Assembly (NCBI GenBank): GCA_018292915.2
Contig: JACVVK020000497.1
Coordinates: forward strand, 120,001-184,000
Direction: 5' to 3'
DNA length: 64,000 nt
Source: Batillaria attramentaria
Taxonomy: Eukaryota; Mollusca; Gastropoda; Batillariidae
Shown: positions 1 to 27,602 of the stretch, piece by piece
Position numbering within the stretch: position 1 is the first letter of the stretch
How the letters are laid out: every line of letters begins with the position of its first letter
Translations under genes and position numbers: made by a program
Notes under the pieces: model-generated
Database searches by the model: none
The model's input: the letters and a program-made list of their open reading frames with translations, nothing else
Told to the model about the DNA's origin: nothing

Positions 1-103
<103 letters not shown>

Positions 104-104
104 A

Positions 105-300
105 TGGAAGCTGTTTTCTATGAGCATTAATTCTTGGTGTGTAATGTTCTGATGTGGTTGCTTTATGCTGCTTGTGTGTCGTCAACTGTAGAAGGGTTTT
201 GAGTTTTGGCAGTATGTACGGCGCTAAGAGTCTGTTGTGCACATGTATAAGCGCCCTATCCGTCTCCTATATATTATCTGTATTATTACAAGTAAGATCT
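105..300 (+). mobile_element. LINE 3'-end fragment
   Basis: The stretch around 213-275 (TACGGCGCTAAGAG, then CATGTATAAGCGCCCTAT) matches the tail of the fragment at 43780-44137 (TACGGCGCTTCGAGCC, then CATGTATAGGCGCCTTAT). That tail runs into (ATT)n. The upstream part is T/G-rich 3' UTR-like sequence. Only the terminal part of the element remains. Confidence 0.45.
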
Positions 301-361
301 CCCAGCATTTGATAAAATAAATGATAAACAGCTCCGAACGGTTTGTGAGCCTTGGAATATA

Positions 362-362
<1 letters not shown>

Positions 363-407
<45 letters not shown>

Positions 408-665
408 ATTGTATAGGCGGCGGCATTACCCAATTTCATGAATCGGCTCAAAGCGCGGCGAACTGAACCCAACACGCACGCTCACGTGAATCACACGCAT
501 TCTCTCTCACACTCGACATAAACACATTACAATCACGTGGTGCGAAGGGTCAGCTCAGCTATTTAAATTTCGGAAGTTAGAACTGCATTTATTTTTCAAA
601 TTTGGTGGGCTGAACATTTCCAAAGCAGAGGGGGAGGAAGCCGGAGTACCCGGAGAGAAATAGGT
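363..665 (-). mobile_element. SINE2 copy, head-truncated, with (AAT)n tail
   Basis: Read on the minus strand it has the body shared with 53305-53710, 39775-40128 and 42175-42530: GGGCTGAACATTT, a CACGTGATTGTAATGTG box, GCGTGTGATTCACGTGAGCG, GGCGC..TTGAGCC and a terminal (ATT)n. The tRNA-related head is missing; the copy stops near 660. It lies upstream of the first visible exon of the adhesion gene. Confidence 0.75.
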
Positions 666-711
666 ACCTATCCGCTTTTTGACAGATGAAAGTACGTCCT
701 TCTGATTTCAG

Positions 712-17371
<16,660 letters not shown>

Positions 17372-17439
17372 AGCCGGGCATATAACCAGATACTCAGTTA
17401 CTCACATCAGCATATCGTGCAGTATTGGGCACGTTTACT

Positions 17440-17671
17440 GAGTAGGACTTCCTAAGGAGGACTTCGTAAGTAGGACTTCGCAAGGAGGACTTCGCAAGGA
17501 GGACTTCGCAGAGCAGCGCGACCCATTTACATGCAAATTAGGCTCACACGGCAGATAACGCGAGCGGCTAACGCGCTGCGATTAGCGAATGGTACTCCTA
17601 ACGCGCCTAGTTTACACGTAAATGGGTTACGCTGCTCAGCGAAGTCCTCCGGGCCTTACGAAGTCCTACTC
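17440..17671. mobile_element. 232-bp MITE-like inverted-repeat element in the 3' UTR
   Basis: The left arm reads GAGTAGGACTTC..AGGAGGACTTCG..GAGCAGCGCGACCCATTTAC. The right arm is its approximate reverse complement, ending GAAGTCCTACTC. The left arm has an extra tandem expansion of a GCAAGGAGGACTTC unit. The element lies 70 bp after the stop codon, so it is probably transcribed in the 3' UTR. Confidence 0.75.
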
Positions 17672-17929
17672 TGAATATGCCTGTTCATACCTGGCACTCA
17701 GCGTATACACGATCATTCCATCACACGTTTTCCTAGTGTATTGTGACCATTTCCCATATTTCGGCTTTGATCGACGTATGTTGTAACTTGAATTTGACAT
17801 GTATATGTTACGTGCCATTGCATTTATGTTTGATTTTCTTGATTTGGTTTGACAAGCAAGCAGCGCAAATACGCAACATACAAAGCATACAAACGAACAA
17901 AACGATTGAGGGCAGCTGAAGTACAGGAT

Positions 17930-17961
17930 TTTTTTTTTTTTTTTTTTTGGGGGGGGGGGAG

Positions 17962-18015
<54 letters not shown>
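17930..18015. repeat. T-run, G-run and (CA)n tract
   Basis: T19 is followed by G10 and about 25 CA units, then GCATGCACGCAC. It lies in the presumed 3' UTR. Confidence 0.95.
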
Positions 18016-18272
18016 TGCACGCACTTAGCCTGTCTACCAATCTGGTAGTGTTCCATGTCACACTTTTTAACATAACTGTGTCAAATGTTTCTCAATTAAA
18101 GTATTGTTTAATTGTTTGTTTTTTTTTTTGAATGGCCCTTTGGATCGTTTTGGTTTCGTGGTCTGTGTGACTTTTCCAGAGCTTAGATGCTAGGACATAT
18201 TTCAACAGAGACCTAAATGCTGAATGAAACGTGCTATGATCACTATTCGTTTACTTGAACGACTTGTATGGC

Positions 18273-18278
18273 AATAAA
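18273..18278 (+). terminator. Candidate polyadenylation signal of the adhesion gene
   Basis: AATAAA about 900 bp after the stop at 17369-17371. A weaker ATTAAA-like signal lies near 18096. The choice between them cannot be made from sequence alone. Confidence 0.45.
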
Positions 18279-18754
18279 CCTGTTAAGTTTAACCCAACGT
18301 GCTATCACTGAGCCATTCTGATCGGCGTTAACCTTTGCCCTGCATGCAAATCATAGTGCATGTACTTCTATTCCGTGTGCGATGCTTAATTCACTCTCGT
18401 GTGGTTCCAGACAGCATTTCACTGACGTTTCGTCATGAGTTTCAGCGTGCTTGTCGATGATTGTTTCACCCCTAATCCCCCACCACCACCCAGCCTCTCT
18501 CCTTCCGGGGCTCTTTCACCCACTTCCGTTCAGGCTGGCAGAGTGAAAGTTTGCTGTTTAATATGTGTCTTGTGTGCTTCGTGTGCTTGAGAATTATTTT
18601 TGTACTGAATTAAAAAAACCAAAACAAAACCCAAACCGGACTGCTGTATGTCTGAAATATATGTATTTTTGTATGCAAGCGGAGTACAGGCTTTTTTGTT
18701 TGTTTGTTTGTTTGTTTTGTAATAAAAGGCTCTGTAAGCCGGACACAACTTGAC

Positions 18755-18823
<69 letters not shown>

Positions 18824-20144
18824 AACAAATACCCTCCCCCCCAAAAAAAACAAAGAAACAAACACTGCAAACAACAACAAAGAGCAACAAAACACAACAG
18901 CAACAACAACCGTGACAACGAAAAAACCAAACCAAACCAAAACAAAAAACCCAAAACAACGACAACATAAATTACATGTACTGGAAAAGAACACCTCGCA
19001 CACAAAAGTATTTTATGCTTGTGAGCCAACAGGAAACCTACAGCAATAGTTACTTCCCCTCATAGAGCAGACGAAAATCACTGTGCTTTTCATTCATACA
19101 CCCAGACAGACTGATATACTACCCAATTCTAAGAAAACGTAGCAACAATATCGTCTTGATCATTTTATCACTCACAACTGCGGAAGCGTACCCCGAAACA
19201 GCACAAGTTTTTTCATCATCCACAAATACGTTTACTTCCTAAATTGTTAGTTCCTATATTGTTCAAGCCATTTGGAGATTTGTTTACGTGGTGCCGCAAG
19301 CAGTCTGCACAGAGAGGGAAAGTCAAAGAATAGATAAGAAGAAAAACCGCCTCAGCGTCGGCGATGTGAGACCAAGTACTACCAGGATGATGAAATTGAG
19401 AGTACCAAGCACGTGTGCCAACAATGATCATCGCACTTCAGCTGAGAGAGTGAAAGTGTGCGTTCGCTTGCCGTCTGCAGAGAGGATAGGTTTGTGAATT
19501 TGGAACTTCTTGATGTTATTTTGTGGGGCGTTTGCTCAAGGAATCAACGCATTGCACCAATTACTTAACAGTTTTATTCAGTTAGAAGTGCAGCTTTGTT
19601 TGTGAGGGACCGCCATAATCAGTTCATGATAAATGCTTGCAGAAAATGTTTAAAAACATGGGGTCACAAGTCTGTGCCATACATGTTACACAACTGTAAT
19701 TGTAAGCAGGTGCCATCCCTCACTGTTTTCATCCCTCACTGTTTTCATGCCAACAAGAAGTTGCTTAATCAGTGCAACAAGAAGTTGCTTAATCAGTGCC
19801 AACGACAAGTTGCTTAATCAATCAGTTAATTTGTTAGCGTATTTATTTATTTTGTCCATGAAGGAGAAGTCTGTGAAATAAATATTGGTCTACAACTAGT
19901 ACAAGCGAGACCATCATGTACATTTTCAGCCACCCAGCATGAAAATGAAAATGGTACAGACAGACAGGCCCACTGATAGACAGAGCACTTAAAAATCTAA
20001 GTAAAACGTACATGTCTAATGATGTATGAATTATAAATTTATTTGCCAACTGATATTTGTTGAGGTGTCTGCATGCAGTTGCAGGTCCAATTTCATCTTG
20101 TAGTAAATTTGTTTCAGTTTCATCATATCTGAAATTTGTTTCAG
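18279..20144. other. Intergenic region and presumed RWDD2 upstream region
   Basis: Holds a (GT)n run (18758-18820), an A-rich (CAACAA)n stretch (18840-18965) and short tandem repeats at 19715-19820. It probably also holds a non-coding first exon of the RWDD2-like gene, because the start-codon exon is preceded by a splice acceptor at about 20143. GCAGAGAGGATAG/GTTTGT near 19477-19495 is one possible donor, not proven. Confidence 0.45.
19715..19820. repeat. Short tandem repeats (16 bp x2, 24 bp x3)
   Basis: CATCCCTCACTGTTTT occurs twice in tandem, followed by three imperfect copies of AACAAGAAGTTGCTTAATCA. This is replication-slippage structure upstream of RWDD2. Confidence 0.85.
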
Positions 20145-20177
20145 AACTTTCAGCTGCACCGAGCACAGGATAGCAAC

Positions 20178-21405
20178 ATGAGTAAGAATGAGGAAAATGC
20201 TGATGTGCGTGAGATGCTGGAGCTGCAGCTGGCGGAGGTGGAAATGCTGGAAAGTATGTTCGCCAATCCAGGGGAGTTCATCCTGGACAGCCCAGAGGCG
20301 CTTCAGGAGTTAAGGGCCTTCATTGATGGGACATTGAGCTACGAGTGCTTGGATGCTAGAGTGGGGTTTACCATCAAAATTTCAACTTCTGAGTCTTCAG
20401 TAAGATTGTTTTCCATAAGGGATTGTAGAAGATCTGTAGAATTAATCTGTCTGTACTACATGTCACATTGTTGCAGATTAACTAAGAGAGATTGGTAGCC
20501 ATGTTCTTATGGACCTAAATGTTATATTACTTCAATCCTTATGTAATCCAATCATCATCTTCAGTATAAATTAAGCTGTCCATGAGATGTGCAAAACTTG
20601 ATAAAAAACCTGACACCACTGTACTGTACTAAAGATTGCATGTAACGTTTATGTCTGACTATAGCTGTTTTTCACAGGATGTACACCTTTCATTCCCAAT
20701 CCCAGCTTACATTGTTACAGGCAGGAGACGTGCAAAACTTGATAAAAACAAACAAACAAACAAAACAACACTGTACTGTACTAGTCTAAAGATTGCATTT
20801 AATTTTAAGGTTTATGTCTGACTGGGTGTTTCACAGGATACATGTACACCTTTCATTCCCAGCTGACATTGTCACAGGCAGGAGACATTGAACTGGTCTG
20901 CCACCTTCCCCACGAGTACCCCAACGTTTTGCCAGAAGTGTTCACCCGCGCTCCATCAATGGACCGTGACAGCCACAGAAGATTGAAGGAAGACCTTCAT
21001 GAGTTCCTCGCCTCTCAGGAAACCGGGCAAATCATGGTGGGGCTTCTTGTCGATTGGCTACAGGAAAACGCTCACAAGTACGTGAAAGAAGTCGACCAAT
21101 CTGCAGAGAATAATTCTTCTGTGAAAGGAACTGGTGGTACCAAGATTGAGACTTCGTTCACGCGTCTATGGATTTACAGTCATCATATTTACAGCAAGTT
21201 CAAGCGGCGAGACATCTTTGAGTGGGCTTCGGAGCTGGGGCTTCGTGGGTTTAGCATGCCAGGCAAACCAGGTTTGTGTTCATCTTAACTCATGCAAGTA
21301 TTATTGATTTCCTTTATGCAGTCATTGATGATTGTGTGTCAGGCAAATGATATTTTAGTAAGATATTGACATAAATTAAAAACAGCTAAAAACATGTATA
21401 AAGAT

Positions 21406-21436
<31 letters not shown>

Positions 21437-22003
21437 CCATACCCACGATCCCTTGAAAAAAACACAAGCCTAGATGGTCAGTCACTGAAAGCAAGAGTGC
21501 GACATGTGATTGGCAGCATTTGGGACAGTTGCAGATTTGAACCAATTGAAGAAAAAAATCTGTCAGTGCAAACTGATGGCATTAAACACTGCGTGGTCTG
21601 TTTCTTCTTTCTTTTGTTGGTGGTGGTGGTGGTGGTGGTGGTGGTGGTTTGTTATGATACTATACTTTGCTGTTTGAGTGAAAAAGAAATTCCTTGTGCA
21701 GGCATTGTGTGCGTGGAGGGGGGCACGCAACAAGTGGACGAGTTCTGGTATCGCGTACGCCGTCTTAACTGGAAGCGAATCATGATCAAGGAGCAAGAAG
21801 TCATCGAGCTGGAGGGACGAGAGATTGCCTCCCTTTGCAAGTTCGGAAAATTCCAGGAGTTAGAGCTGGAAGTTCAGGGGGGCAAAGGGAGGAATTACCA
21901 CATGGACTTGGGGCAGTTTTATGAATTCTTACAGGAACATGATTCGGCCAACATATTTCCTATGTACTTTGGTGTGGAGGGAAAGACTGTTGGTGACTCG
22001 TGA
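20178..22003 (+). CDS. RWDD2: RWD domain-containing protein 2 (RWDD2A/B-like)
   Basis: Three coding exons: 20178-20399, about 20863-21271 and 21702-22003, giving about 310 residues, close to the usual 290-320 of RWDD2A/B. Exon 1 starts MSKNEENADVREMLELQL and gives the first RWD helix. Exon 2 has PHEYPNVLPEV, the YPxxxP signature of RWD domains, at residues 91-100. The C-terminal half (RLWIYSHHIYSKFKRRDI, GFSMPGKPG, VRRLNWKR) is the DUF1115/Prp3-C-type domain that follows RWD in this family. Molecular function is poorly known; RWD folds are protein-interaction modules related to E2 enzymes. The ATG context is good and an acceptor at 20143 implies an upstream non-coding exon. The exon 2 acceptor could instead be at 20877 (five residues shorter). 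AATAAA lies 40 bp after the stop. Confidence 0.92.
20575..20890 (+). repeat. Tandem duplication of the RWDD2 intron 1/exon 2 boundary
   Basis: GTGCAAAACTTGATAAAAA, TACTGTACTA..AAAGATTGCAT, GTTTATGTCTGACT, TTTCACAGGAT, TGTACACCTTTCATTCCCA and ACAGGCAGGAGAC all occur at about 20590-20735. They recur in diverged form at about 20740-20885, where the second copy runs into the real exon. Confidence 0.8.
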
Positions 22004-22042
22004 AGGAGGCAAATGTGTTCAGTTCTCTGCATTTTAAATGAA

Positions 22043-22048
22043 AATAAA
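22043..22048 (+). terminator. Candidate RWDD2 polyadenylation signal
   Basis: AATAAATAAATAAAT begins about 40 bp after the stop at 22001-22003. A second AATAAA lies at 22343, so two 3' UTR lengths are possible. Confidence 0.55.
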
Positions 22049-22359
22049 TAAATAAATGCATATATGAAAGGTATTGTTCTATGCAAAAATGGTGAGGCCA
22101 TTTTATGGACATTGTAAAGAGGACGGGGCAGTTGATGGTGAAATGTGTCGGTTTTCCTTTACAGGCATTGTAGTTAAACAGATATGGGCTAGGTTTATTT
22201 AAGTGTGTTTGTCCTCTTTGCCTGAATCCTAGGTTACCTTTTTTACCTTTAAGTTTGACTGTACTTTAACTCTACATTACTATTTTGCATTTTACTATGT
22301 CACTCACAAATGTTCGTTTGTGCAAGAATACAGGGTGTTTGAAATAAACCATATTTATC

Positions 22360-23005
22360 ACAGAATCCTGTCTGGGTGGGTTGTGCTTTGTACATGTTAT
22401 ATGCTCTGCTCATCCTGTGAAAAGCCACTCAAAAGTCCTTAGAGAAATTTGAAATCCTGTGGTGAACGCTGTTTCCGGTTTATCACCCCAACAGTCCGGA
22501 AAACTCCTGGCTGCTAGCGTGAGACAGCAACCTACTCTGTCATTTTCAATCAGAGCTGAAAACCCCGGCATCTGTTTCAATTTGCCTTCTACTGATTCAT
22601 GTAACCGTGGTGCCTGCTGTTTTAGGATGTGAGTGTTGTGTGAATGCGCAGTGAGTTGATGTATTTTCTAGAACTGCACTGTGTAAATGTGAATTATTAT
22701 TATGATGATGTTCGCATTCATGATCAACATTTTATATACTGACTTCAAGTAACTCATCAATGTTTCATTCGGCCGTGGGAACTATACATGGTCAAACATT
22801 TCGATAATGATTCAGTCACTGACTGATAGCCTTCATGTATATGAAGCCTCGCATTAGGATTTTTCCTGTCTAGTAAGGTGATATGCCAAAATCTTGCTCT
22901 TTCATCGTGTCGACTGAGGAGCGAAACCGCCATGCCTCTGACAGCAGCAAAAGTTCAAGGGAAATAACCGCTACTCTAATCAAGAGTTTTGTCCCTTTAG
23001 CCATT
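22360..23005. other. Intergenic region between RWDD2 and the first TRIM-like gene
   Basis: Unique-looking sequence without recognised repeats or exons. The last part is presumably the TRIM promoter. Confidence 0.45.
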
Positions 23006-23010
23006 TCTGG

Positions 23011-23067
23011 GAAACGAAAGTACAACTCCAAGAATCCACGCAAGGGGTAGTCATTTTCAAGATGGCG
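23011..23067 (+). promoter_or_regulatory. IRF-type element and YY1-type start-site motif, TRIM-like gene A
   Basis: GAAACGAAAG (23011-23020) fits the GAAANNGAAA core of interferon regulatory factor elements. AAGATGGCG (23059-23067) overlaps the start codon and fits the YY1 core, often found just downstream of start sites. Matches are by eye; binding is not shown. Confidence 0.4.
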
Positions 23068-25839
23068 AGCAAAGAAGTTGGAGACGTGGATATGTTAAAG
23101 TGCGGTGTGTGCTTGGAGCGGTACAACCGTCCCAAACTATTGCCATGTTTCCACACTTACTGTCAACGTTGTGTGGAAAAACTTGCCGGCACCAAACCAT
23201 CGTTCTCCTGTCCAGCTTGTCGTGCAGTGGTCGTCATTCCGCCAGGTGGCGCGGCAAACCTGCAGGTTAGTAGGTCCCATGGTTATTACTAGAAGGGTGC
23301 CAGATGTTGGAAGACTACCTGTAGTATCCCTTTATTTAGCCGGCACTGATGGTACCGACCATGATCGCCACTGACTTGCCGTACTAGTTCTGTCAGTTGA
23401 CTCGGTAATTCCACTAAGTCTCTAATCGTCAGTCTGTCCGATTGGTAACTTGATCAGTTGAGCTGAGGTCACGGTCATTGTTAGTCAGTTTCATTTTCGC
23501 TGCGGAGTTGTCAGTCATGTTGGGGATGGGTGGGTGTTTGGGAGTTCAAGTTAACGTCCTTTCCCATCACGCCGACCTGGGCCACGGCCCGGCACTGCCC
23601 GGCCGTATGAGTAACATCAAAGACGGTGCAACGAGAAAAAGGCCGCCAGCACAACTCCAGCCGGCCGTGATTATAACTCATGCAGTCAGTCGCGACCCGA
23701 GCTTTGAAAGTCCAGCGCTGTGCCATTCGGCTATCCCGGCTCCCCTGTCAAGGTGGTAAATCACAGTCAGAAGGACGAAATGAGTTGTTATCTAACGGCG
23801 TTCAGTGCGGGCAGAACTGATATATATATATAGGGTCCATTTTTGTTTTTAAATGAAAGTCTGAAAGTCGAAACCATTTGTTGTTGTTATTTTCAAAAGT
23901 ATTCAAGTATTCCTCAGTTGAAGACTGAGTTTTGTGCTTACAAGATGTCAGTAAGCGGCGGTTCCGGCTGTCGAAGTGAATAGAAAGTAACCGGATATTC
24001 TAGCCAAGCTTATGTTTGATTACGTATTTCAGGTTTTGCTTATTTCAGGCCAATTTCTACATTGAGAAGGACCTAGCGAAGCAAGAAGCCCATGAGGGAC
24101 GGGAGTGCCAGCTATGCTCCAAGGGGAAGCAAGCCAAGTTTAAGTGCGTCCAGTGTCACCAGGCCTATTGCGCCCCTTGCCGCGGCACTCACGACTCGAT
24201 CGAGTCTTGCACCCAGCACACCATTCTGCCGCTAGATGGCGACGGCAGAGCAGCTGGGAAGCTTGGAGAGGAAGCCGGGGCGGCGAATGAGAAGAAATGC
24301 CCGAAGCACAAGAACCAGCTACTTCTGCTGTTCTGCCGGCCCTGCCAAACCAGCATCTGCATGCAGTGCAAGCTGACGTCACATGATGGTCACGACACGG
24401 AGGACGTCGTCGACACTGGGGCCAGGGCTAGAGGAGAGCTGCAGGAGGAGTCCAACACGCTTGCCCAGCGCGAGCAGCTTCTGAAAGCCGTGCTTAGCAA
24501 GGTGGACGACTTCTACGGCGATCTGGAAAAAGAAAAGCTCTCCGTTGAGCAGGCCATCCGGGACAGAAGCAAACAGCTGCAGGCTATCGTGGCCCAGGCT
24601 GAAGAGGAGGCGTTGCATACGGTGCAGACCACCGCTGAGTCGGCCGTCAACGACCTGACGGAACAGGCCAAACCCATCAAGGAACGCCACGCTACTGTCA
24701 CCGCCAAACGCCGTCACATCGAGCAGGTGGTCAACGAAGGAGAGGACGGGGAAGCCGTGAGCATGCTGGCCAAACTTCGGAGCGAAGCGGAGCTGTCCAG
24801 CAAAGACAAATCGTCACATGGCCAGGCCAGTATGACGGTGGAGAGAAGCACTGTCAGCCACGGATTTAGAGCCAGGGCGGTCAGGTACAACGACGTGCTC
24901 GCCTTCATCGGAACAGCAAGGGAAGGGCCGTTGCTGGAGACGAAGGCATTGAGCGTGGACGCTTCATCTCTCCAAGAGTCGGTCAAACCACGCCCAGCGC
25001 AGCCATTTGCGTCTCAGTTCGCAAACGCAAAATACAGCCTGTCCAAGAAAGGCGTCTTGCAAACCACCGAAATCATTTACTCCAAGAACCCGAAGGCAAC
25101 ACTCGATCAAATGTGCCTGACTGCCGGCGACTCGGTGTGGCTTGTGTTCAACCCCGGTGGTGATGTCAAGCTCATGGCCTTGTTTGACGACGAGGGGCGT
25201 CGGCTGGAGACGCTGTACCATGGCTTCCCTACACCACCTCTAATCACATGTGACGGAGATGCGATTCTGTCACTCACTGACGGCAAGTGGGTCCGACCAG
25301 GAGGAGAGAAGGGGCAGCTAGAGGACCTGACTGCCCGCAGCGGAGCTCTTCTTTCTAAGTCGTCTCCACCTCTCCTGTATCTCTCGTGTAATATTTATAG
25401 AATCAACTCCCTAGCGACATTGCCACCTGAAATCGAAGAAGACCCTGCCTATTACGTTGCATACAATGCCACAACTTTTGATGCGTCAAGAGATGGGAAA
25501 TTTTTTGTCTTACTTTACACCGACACTGTCTACATATTTGACACAAATGAAACTACAACCGAGCTCCGGAGGTATGCATCATACAGTCACCCGGATGAGA
25601 CGTCCCCTTACCCCAGCGACGCGTGCTTCACCATAGTAGACGGAGAGGAACTCCTGCTTGTTGCTTTTGCCGACATGAACACCGTGCACCTTGTCGATCA
25701 CAAAGATGGCTGCTGCTTCGTCCGAACCCTTGAGACTGACGAACGCCCGCTGGAAAGGCCTTTCCGATTGGCTACGGACAACCAAGGCCGCGTGTGGGTC
25801 GGCTGTCATGGCGGAAAAGTGGTCATCTTTGACCTGTAA
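23062..25839 (+). CDS. TRIM-like RING/B-box E3 ligase with C-terminal propeller, gene A
   Basis: Two coding exons, 23062-23265 and 24049-25839, give about 664 residues. Likely a ubiquitin E3 ligase. The RING occupies residues 14-53 (C14-x2-C17, C29-x-H31-x2-C34-x2-C37, C50-x2-C53). B-box 1 is at 88-125 (C88, C91, C101, C104, C109, C112, H116, H125) and B-box 2 at 152-183 (C152, H155, C164, C167, C172, C175, H180, H183). A Glu/Gln-rich coiled coil covers about 190-290. The C-terminal roughly 350 residues look like a six-bladed propeller related to NHL domains of TRIM2/3/56-type proteins, ending GRVWVGCHGGKVVIFDL. Exon 1 ends NLQ before donor GTTAGT; exon 2 begins ANFYIEKD. All zinc ligands are intact. 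A paralogue lies 4.6 kb downstream on the same strand. Immune roles are common for invertebrate TRIMs, but that is inference here. Confidence 0.93.
23519..23757 (-). mobile_element. SINE1 copy in the gene A intron, diverged
   Basis: Minus-strand copy: GGGAGCCGGGATAGCCGAAT head, CGGGTCGCGAC in place of the usual B-box lead, CGTCTTTGATGTTAC and GGACGTTAACTTG. It carries insertions in the B-box region and in the 3' half. Confidence 0.75.
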
Positions 25840-25849
25840 TTGTAAGAGG

Positions 25850-25950
25850 GGTGAGCGGAGGTCTGATACCGCGATAGGTCAGTAGCACGTCGGACTTAAC
25901 CCGTGCGCTACCGAACGACATCACGGCTGTCACGGTGAAGCTTCGGTGGT
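25850..25950 (+). mobile_element. SINE3 head fragment
   Basis: GGGTGAGCGGAGGTCTGATA, AGTAGCACGTCGGACTTA, GTGCGCTACCGAACGAC and TGTCACGGTGAAGC parallel the head of the fuller copy at 30822-31115. It begins just after the gene A stop codon. Confidence 0.6.
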
Positions 25951-26299
25951 AGAAAATGTCCACATAGTCTACCGTTTGGCTGTAGTGACTCTGGCATAGT
26001 CAACGTTTCGTCTTGAACTTTCTCAGATGGTTTGTATTTACCGAACCTTTTAGGCAGTGTGACTAGGACAGCAACTGTAATACGAAGAGTACACAATGTA
26101 TTATTTTAAGAGATGTATACTAGTCTGCGTTGGCGTATTCAGTCATAACCTTGCAGATTCCGTTTTGATTTTTCGGGAATATTCTGACGCTTATTGGTAG
26201 TCATATATTATTATGCTAGGCTCACTTGCAAGGCTTATTTAAGACATAGACTTATCCGTGTAAACTGAAATGTTTTTTCACTGCTTGCACAACTTGGAA

Positions 26300-26580
26300 A
26301 TTTTATTTTCAAACTTTTTTCATGATTATGTTACAAATATTGATTGTATAATTATGTAATTATGTAAATGTGAAATTGTGAATGTATGATTATGTAAATG
26401 CGCACCTTTTCTGGTCAGATAAACTGTTTAAGCTTATATTTTCAAACTTTTGTTCATGATTGTGTTACAGATATTGAATATACAAATATTGATGGTATTA
26501 TCATGTAAATGTTGTGAATGTGTGATCATGTAAATGCGTATCTTCTTCTGGTCAGATAAACTGTCAGTGAAACTGCTTGC
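26300..26580 (+). repeat. Tandem duplication of about 130 bp in the gene A 3' flank
   Basis: Two units share TATTTTCAAACTTTT, CATGATT, GTGTTACA, AATATTGAT, ATGTAAATGCG and TCTGGTCAGATAAACTGT in order (about 26310-26430 and 26437-26573). Confidence 0.75.
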
Positions 26581-27300
26581 ACAGATGTGTAATGTTCTTT
26601 CTAAACGTCCCTATGGTTTGTTTGATTCTTATGATGTGTTGCACAGTGATAGTATGGGATGTATGTTAAAACGTAGTTAATGTATAATCACGTACACCTT
26701 TTTTATTTTTAACTTTTTGGGGGGTAAAATGCACAGTTATTAGAACTTGGTCTCTTAAATGTAACTTATTTCATTTTTACCACAGTTGATTGACTTTCTG
26801 TTGGCATAAATATTCGATTGATTAGAATGAAAAATCACCAAATCATGGATACTTCCCAGACAACGAAACGAATTACCACATGGACTTCGTTGAGCTATAG
26901 ACTGTATTAGCATTTGAACAAGACTTGACTTCCAAGAAGCATAATTATTTCCACTGTGTTTTAGTGTCCATCGAGCAAATACCGGTTTGTGGTTCATCAA
27001 ATGTGTTCAGTTGACTGCATTTCGACGCAAAAGACAGAACTGAGGTTCATTCGAAGCTCTTTGAATTTCATTGTATTGTGACATGAGCTGTTAAGCGAAT
27101 AGTGGCCGGTATTGGCAAAATTTCAACCTTCCAATGGTGGTGTTGTAGTTGTTATTCATCACAGTCTTTACAGCGGGACGGCAATGAATGAGTCTACAAT
27201 TGGGTTAAGGTGTAGCGAATTGAGTTTTTATTTTAGCACCGGTGTTTGTAGTTAGGTTAAGGATGTTTGCCGTAGTTTAGTTTGTGTTATTAGTTTGCTA
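26581..27300. other. AT-rich intergenic segment
   Basis: No exon or repeat family recognised. It contains a G-run in GGGGGGTAAAATG near 26719. Confidence 0.4.
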
Positions 27301-27384
27301 TTATTTTCTAGTTAGTCCCTGTTTTGGTGTAGAGATTAAATAGTCACGTTGCTTTGTCTTCCCACCTTCCTTCCCCTCACGTGA

Positions 27385-27602
27385 GCGCACTCCGGTCAGT
27401 TCCAAGGCTGTCCCGCGAGCCAGCCCCGCCTGGCCCCACCCTATAAAAGACCCTGTTTTCGCGCCGTAATTCAGAGCGCTCCCGATTTTGGATACCCCCC
27501 CCCCCCCTCGAGCCGACCAAGTCTCTTCTCTAATTGTGTGGATTACCATTGTGTTTTGTGTTTCTTTCGGATACCTACCTGTTCGGACCGCTAAATGTAA
27601 GT
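27385..27602 (+). promoter_or_regulatory. TATA promoter-like segment with a possible first-exon donor
   Basis: GC-rich upstream DNA is followed by CCTATAAAAGACC (TATA at 27442-27448), an initiator-like TTCAGAGC about 28 bp downstream (about 27470) and a clean donor GTAAGT at 27597. The 1.1 kb that follows is T-rich with many TTAGT motifs. It could be a non-coding first exon (for example of gene B) or part of an LTR; no coding exon joins it visibly. Confidence 0.35.
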
